The notes beneath the pieces are model-generated. The model had not been told where the DNA came from. It saw only the letters and a list, made by a program, of their open reading frames with translations, and did not search any database. 7,575 bases of DNA from Thermodesulfovibrionales bacterium (GTDB lineage Bacteria; Nitrospirota; Thermodesulfovibrionia; Thermodesulfovibrionales; SM23-35): the NCBI GenBank assembly GCA_022013235.1, contig JAKLQR010000149.1, positions 1 to 7,575 on the forward strand, written 5' to 3'. A program made the position numbers and the translations under genes. Positions 5,260-7,575 of the stretch are shown here, in pieces (within the stretch, counting starts at the first letter, position 1; every line of letters starts with the position of its first letter).

Positions 5260-6119
5260 GGGCTCACGCCTGCAGGGGAGATGGTGAATTCCAGTTCGGG
5301 TACTGCTTCAATCTCCCTGATCTCTGCCGCCATCCGATAGAAATGGAGAAGTCCCTCCCGGTATGGTTTATCGAAATCAAACCGCAGGGACCTGAAATAT
5401 TCCATTAAGAACTCCGCGGTGAAGGGCTCCCATTTCGCGGCATATTCTGCGATTTCAGCGAGGTGCTCCATGGAATACTCCATTGATCTTTTGAACATAT
5501 CAAAGACCTGGTCAGAGAATGCAGACCGTGTCCCGGCAAAGCTGCGGGTTAAGGCCCAGACTGCGTACACCATTTTTTCACCCGACAACTTTTTCCATTC
5601 TGACCCCAGATCGTAGATATAAAAACCCCCGGGATTGACGGAATAGTGCAGCGCTGCATCGCCTATAAGCAGGGTGGCATCAGTTTCGCCGGAGATTGTA
5701 TTCACGTCGGGAGGACAGAGAAAATATTCGGGGAACACATTATAACCGTGCTTGAGAACAAGCTTTAGCAATACATGTGACGTGGAAGATGCGCCGGTCA
5801 GCCCTACTCTTTTTCCTGACAGTTCTTCAATCGGGAAACGGCTGATAAGGAGGATGCTTTTCACCGCCCCGTCAGAGCTCACGGTAAAATCCGGGAAAAG
5901 AACGAGCGACTCCGCGTGGCGCGCATACTCGATAGAGGAAATCGGGGAAACGTCGAGTTCGCCCCGCAAAAGCTTCTCGTTCAATGCGGTGGGAAGGCCC
6001 CTGATAAGTTCGATATCCAGAAGAGCATGGCTTTTTACCAGTCCGTAATACAGGGGGAGGCAGTTCAGAAACTGTATATGACCAACCCTAGGTCTCAACA
6101 GGTACCCCTTGCCCGCCAT
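5256..6119 (-). CDS. mqnA: Chorismate dehydratase MqnA
   Basis: Converts chorismate to 3-[(1-carboxyvinyl)oxy]benzoate, the committed step of the futalosine route. It has a periplasmic-binding-protein-like fold but no signal peptide, so it acts in the cytoplasm. Hallmarks are the N-terminal RVGHIQFLNCLPLYYGL, the segment LRGELDVSPISSIEYARH, and GLTGASSTSHVLLKLVLKHG. From the ATG at 6119 (MAGKGYLLRPRVG) the protein has 287 residues, the usual size. In-frame ATGs at 6140 and 6161 would add 7 or 14 non-conserved residues and lengthen the overlap with mqnE. With the 6119 start the genes overlap by 32 nt. CAGGG about 10 nt upstream is a weak ribosome site, so coupling to mqnE translation is likely. 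Confidence 0.95.
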   Translation of the reverse strand: MAGKGYLLRPRVGHIQFLNCLPLYYGLVKSHALLDIELIRGLPTALNEKLLRGELDVSPISSIEYARHAESLVLFPDFTVSSDGAVKSILLISRFPIEELSGKRVGLTGASSTSHVLLKLVLKHGYNVFPEYFLCPPDVNTISGETDATLLIGDAALHYSVNPGGFYIYDLGSEWKKLSGEKMVYAVWALTRSFAGTRSAFSDQVFDMFKRSMEYSMEHLAEIAEYAAKWEPFTAEFLMEYFRSLRFDFDKPYREGLLHFYRMAAEIREIEAVPELEFTISPAGVSP

Positions 6120-7203
6120 TGTTATAAACCCTGATGACATTGTAGAGAGTATCCCGTTCAACAGGGATTCTTCCTGCCTCGGTGATCAAAGACAGCAGTT
6201 CATCCCGCGATATGGATTGGTCGGTCTCGGCGCCTGCGGCGTGGGTAATCTTCTCTTCGACCACCGTCCCGTCGAGGTCGTCAACACCGAAGAGAAGAGA
6301 AAGCTGGGCGACCTTCAGCCCGAGCATGATCCAGAAAGCTTTTATATGATCGAAGTTATCGAGGACGAGCCTTGAAATCGCAAGCGTCTTCAGACTTTCA
6401 AAAGCGGTCGGCTTTTTTAATTCCGGCAATTCTGTGTTCTGCGGATGAAATGGCAGGGGGATGAAAGATTGAAACCCTCCTGTTTCATCCTGGAGTTCCC
6501 TGAGGGTCAGGAGATGATCGATGCGTTCCTCAGGACTCTCGATATGACCGAAAAGCATGGTGGCATTCGATTTGAGACCAAGGCTGTGCGCTGTCTTCAT
6601 CACTTCCAGCCACTCATTGCTGCTTGCCTTTTTCGGACAGACTGCCTCCCGGACCCGGTGGTTCAGTATCTCGGCGCCCCCTCCGGGGAGAGAACCCAAC
6701 CCGGCATCCTTCAGTTTCAGGAGCACGTCTCTCTTCGAGAGCTTCGCTATCTTCGCGAAATAATCAATCTCTACCGCAGTGAATGCCTGGATATGCACCT
6801 CGGGCATCTCCTGCTTGAGCGAGGAAATCGCGTCGAGATAATACTCGAACGGGAGATCGGGATGGAGCCCGCTCACAATATGGAACTCTGTTATGCCGAG
6901 ATGTCTGGCCGACCGGGCTTTTTCGAGCACCTCGTCGAGAGACATTGCATATGCATCGGCATCGTTTTTGTCCCTGCTGAACGCGCAGAATTTGCAGCGT
7001 GATACGCAGATATTCGTCAGGTTGATATGCTGGTTCACATTAAAAAAGACCTGTTGTCCTGTCTTCCGTTCTTTTGCTCTGTCTGCGAGGCGGCCAAGCT
7101 GGAGAATGTCATTCGAGTCCATGAGCGTCATGGCGTCCTGCTTTGTGAGGCGTTCAGCGTTTTCGATTTTTTCTGCCATCGCATGTAAGTTATTCTTTGT
7201 CAT
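6088..7203 (-). CDS. mqnE: Aminofutalosine synthase MqnE (radical SAM)
   Basis: A 371-residue cytoplasmic radical SAM enzyme. It adds the adenosyl radical of S-adenosylmethionine to the MqnA product to form 6-amino-6-deoxyfutalosine, with loss of CO2. The CxxxCxxC motif is NICVSRCKFCAFSR with Cys at 66, 70 and 73. Also visible are EFHIVSGLHPDLPFEYY, LPGGGAEIL, NATMLFGHIES, GGFQSFIPLPFHPQNT and LLFGVDDLDG, all typical of MqnE. It is a paralogue of the MqnC in the same operon. The start is the ATG at 7203, preceded at 6 nt by GAGGTG; an in-frame GTG at 7212 overlaps that ribosome site and is rejected. It is the first gene of the overlapping mqnE-mqnA-mqnC set and lies 147 nt after ubiX. Confidence 0.96.
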   Translation of the reverse strand: MTKNNLHAMAEKIENAERLTKQDAMTLMDSNDILQLGRLADRAKERKTGQQVFFNVNQHINLTNICVSRCKFCAFSRDKNDADAYAMSLDEVLEKARSARHLGITEFHIVSGLHPDLPFEYYLDAISSLKQEMPEVHIQAFTAVEIDYFAKIAKLSKRDVLLKLKDAGLGSLPGGGAEILNHRVREAVCPKKASSNEWLEVMKTAHSLGLKSNATMLFGHIESPEERIDHLLTLRELQDETGGFQSFIPLPFHPQNTELPELKKPTAFESLKTLAISRLVLDNFDHIKAFWIMLGLKVAQLSLLFGVDDLDGTVVEEKITHAAGAETDQSISRDELLSLITEAGRIPVERDTLYNVIRVYNNGGQGVPVET

Positions 7204-7209
7204 ATCCGG

Positions 7210-7215
7210 CACCTC
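7210..7215 (-). promoter_or_regulatory. Ribosome binding site fixing the mqnE start
   Basis: GAGGTG on the minus strand lies 6 nt before the ATG at 7203. The GTG within it is also an in-frame start codon (7212), which would lack any ribosome site of its own. The AT-rich stretch 7216-7258 upstream may hold a promoter, but no boxes stand out. Confidence 0.65.
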
Positions 7216-7262
7216 ATATTACTAAAAAACGTATTAATACAATTAAACTTTTTTAAGCATCC

Positions 7263-7338
7263 TGTCATTCCGGCTTGTCCGGAATCTTTTTTCGAGTTCA
7301 AAAAAAGCGGGAAAGACTCCCGACAAGCGGGAGTGACA
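7263..7338. repeat. Inverted pair of REP-like palindromes between ubiX and mqnE
   Basis: Unit 7263-7286 (plus) is identical to the minus-strand unit at 3029-3052. Unit 7315-7338 (minus) has stem arms ACTCCCG/CGGGAGT, a compensated variant of the 2956-2979 unit. Foot TGTCA and loop CTTGT are unchanged in all four. The left unit is followed on the plus strand by C and six T, so it also has the shape of a plus-strand terminator. Confidence 0.7.
7300..7322 (-). terminator. Probable rho-independent terminator of ubiX
   Basis: On the minus strand, CGGGA (7322-7318) pairs with TCCCG (7312-7308) over a 5-nt loop, followed by one C and seven T (7306-7300). It lies 28 nt beyond the ubiX stop. The stem is short but all strong pairs. 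Its left arm is shared with the REP-like stem at 7316-7334, so the two hairpins cannot form together. Confidence 0.5.
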
Positions 7339-7350
7339 GAACAAGTGATC

Positions 7351-7575
7351 TTATGCACGTAAATCCCCTTCCTGCTCTTTCTTCCATGCTTTAAAAAGCG
7401 TATGTTCGATCCTTAATGAATTCAGGACTTTACCTACGACAAAATTGATCATGTCGTCGATTGTTTTCGGATGATGATAGAAAGCCGGCATCGCGGGAAG
7501 AATCTGTGCGCCTGCCTTTGCTGCCTGCACCATATTTTCGAGGTGGATGAGATTAAGCGGGGTCTCCCGGACGAC
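7351..7575 (-). CDS. ubiX: Flavin prenyltransferase UbiX (partial, N-terminus beyond right edge)
   Basis: C-terminal 74 residues of the UbiX/Pad1 family, which prenylates FMN to make prenyl-FMN, the cofactor of UbiD-type decarboxylases. The visible part starts VVRETPLNLIHLENM and continues with ILPAMPAFYHHPKTIDDM and NFVVGKVLNSLRIEH. RETP, PAFYH.P.T.DD and the V..VL..L tail are family hallmarks. It ends with TAA at 7351-7353 after a basic, charged tail. In the futalosine route the prenylated naphthoate must be decarboxylated by a UbiD-like enzyme, so a UbiX next to mqnE fits the pathway. A probable terminator and a REP-like pair separate it from mqnE, so the two may be transcribed separately. 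Confidence 0.94.
   Translation of the reverse strand, partial: VVRETPLNLIHLENMVQAAKAGAQILPAMPAFYHHPKTIDDMINFVVGKVLNSLRIEHTLFKAWKKEQEGDLRA

Noticed and set aside
6120..6161. Upstream ATG starts for MqnA at 6140 and 6161
   Set aside because: They add residues before the conserved RVGHIQFLNCLP start of the family and have no better ribosome site. The 6140 start cannot be fully excluded.
7204..7212. GTG start for MqnE at 7212
   Set aside because: It overlaps the GAGGTG ribosome site that is ideally spaced for the ATG at 7203.
2956..7338. Palindromic repeats as a CRISPR array
   Set aside because: Only two units per site, in opposite orientation, without regular spacers and with no cas genes nearby.

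Overview
The window is a bacterial chromosomal segment of moderate GC. Its core is a menaquinone (vitamin K2) biosynthesis cluster of the futalosine type on the minus strand. The gene set (mqnE, mqnA, mqnC, a ubiX-type flavin prenyltransferase and a ubiE/menG methyltransferase) implies an anaerobic or microaerophilic respirer. Dispersed TGTCATTCC-type palindromes and a stand-alone protein of GspE/MshE-N-terminal-like repeats would suit Nitrospirota or Desulfobacterota. That placement is inference; nothing here is taxon-specific.

Layout from left to right. 1-755 (-): 5' part of a dipeptide/oligopeptide ABC transporter ATPase that runs off the left edge. 762-1463 (-): a six-TPR protein directly upstream of it, with a near-consensus sigma70 promoter ending almost at its ATG. 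1647-2030 (+): the only plus-strand gene, a 127-residue protein made of four repeats with an exact 29-residue period. 2046-2783 (-): ubiE/menG, converging on it. 2834-3202: a non-coding MITE-like element with 32-bp terminal inverted repeats, carrying twin hairpins and an inverted pair of REP-like palindromes. 3220-4062 (-): a divergent MTAP-family nucleoside phosphorylase homologue. 4063-4179: a spacer with nested and competing palindromes. 4180-7203 (-): overlapping mqnC, mqnA and mqnE. 7204-7350: mqnE leader, a second inverted REP-like pair and a probable ubiX terminator. 7351-7575 (-): 3' end of ubiX.

How the genes work together. MqnA dehydrates chorismate to 3-enolpyruvoyl-benzoate. MqnE joins this to S-adenosylmethionine to give aminofutalosine. 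The purine must then be removed before MqnC cyclises the sugar product. No mqnB is visible, but an MTAP-fold protein with a remodelled purine and phosphate pocket lies just downstream of mqnC. UbiX would supply prenyl-FMN for a later UbiD-type decarboxylation, and UbiE/MenG performs the final C-methylation. MqnD, the prenyltransferase and the decarboxylase are not in the window.

The most interesting points are the MTAP-like protein as a candidate for the missing purine-removing step, the exact four-fold repeat protein, the MITE between the MTAP-like gene and ubiE, and four REP-like palindromes with compensatory base changes, one of which overlaps a terminator.
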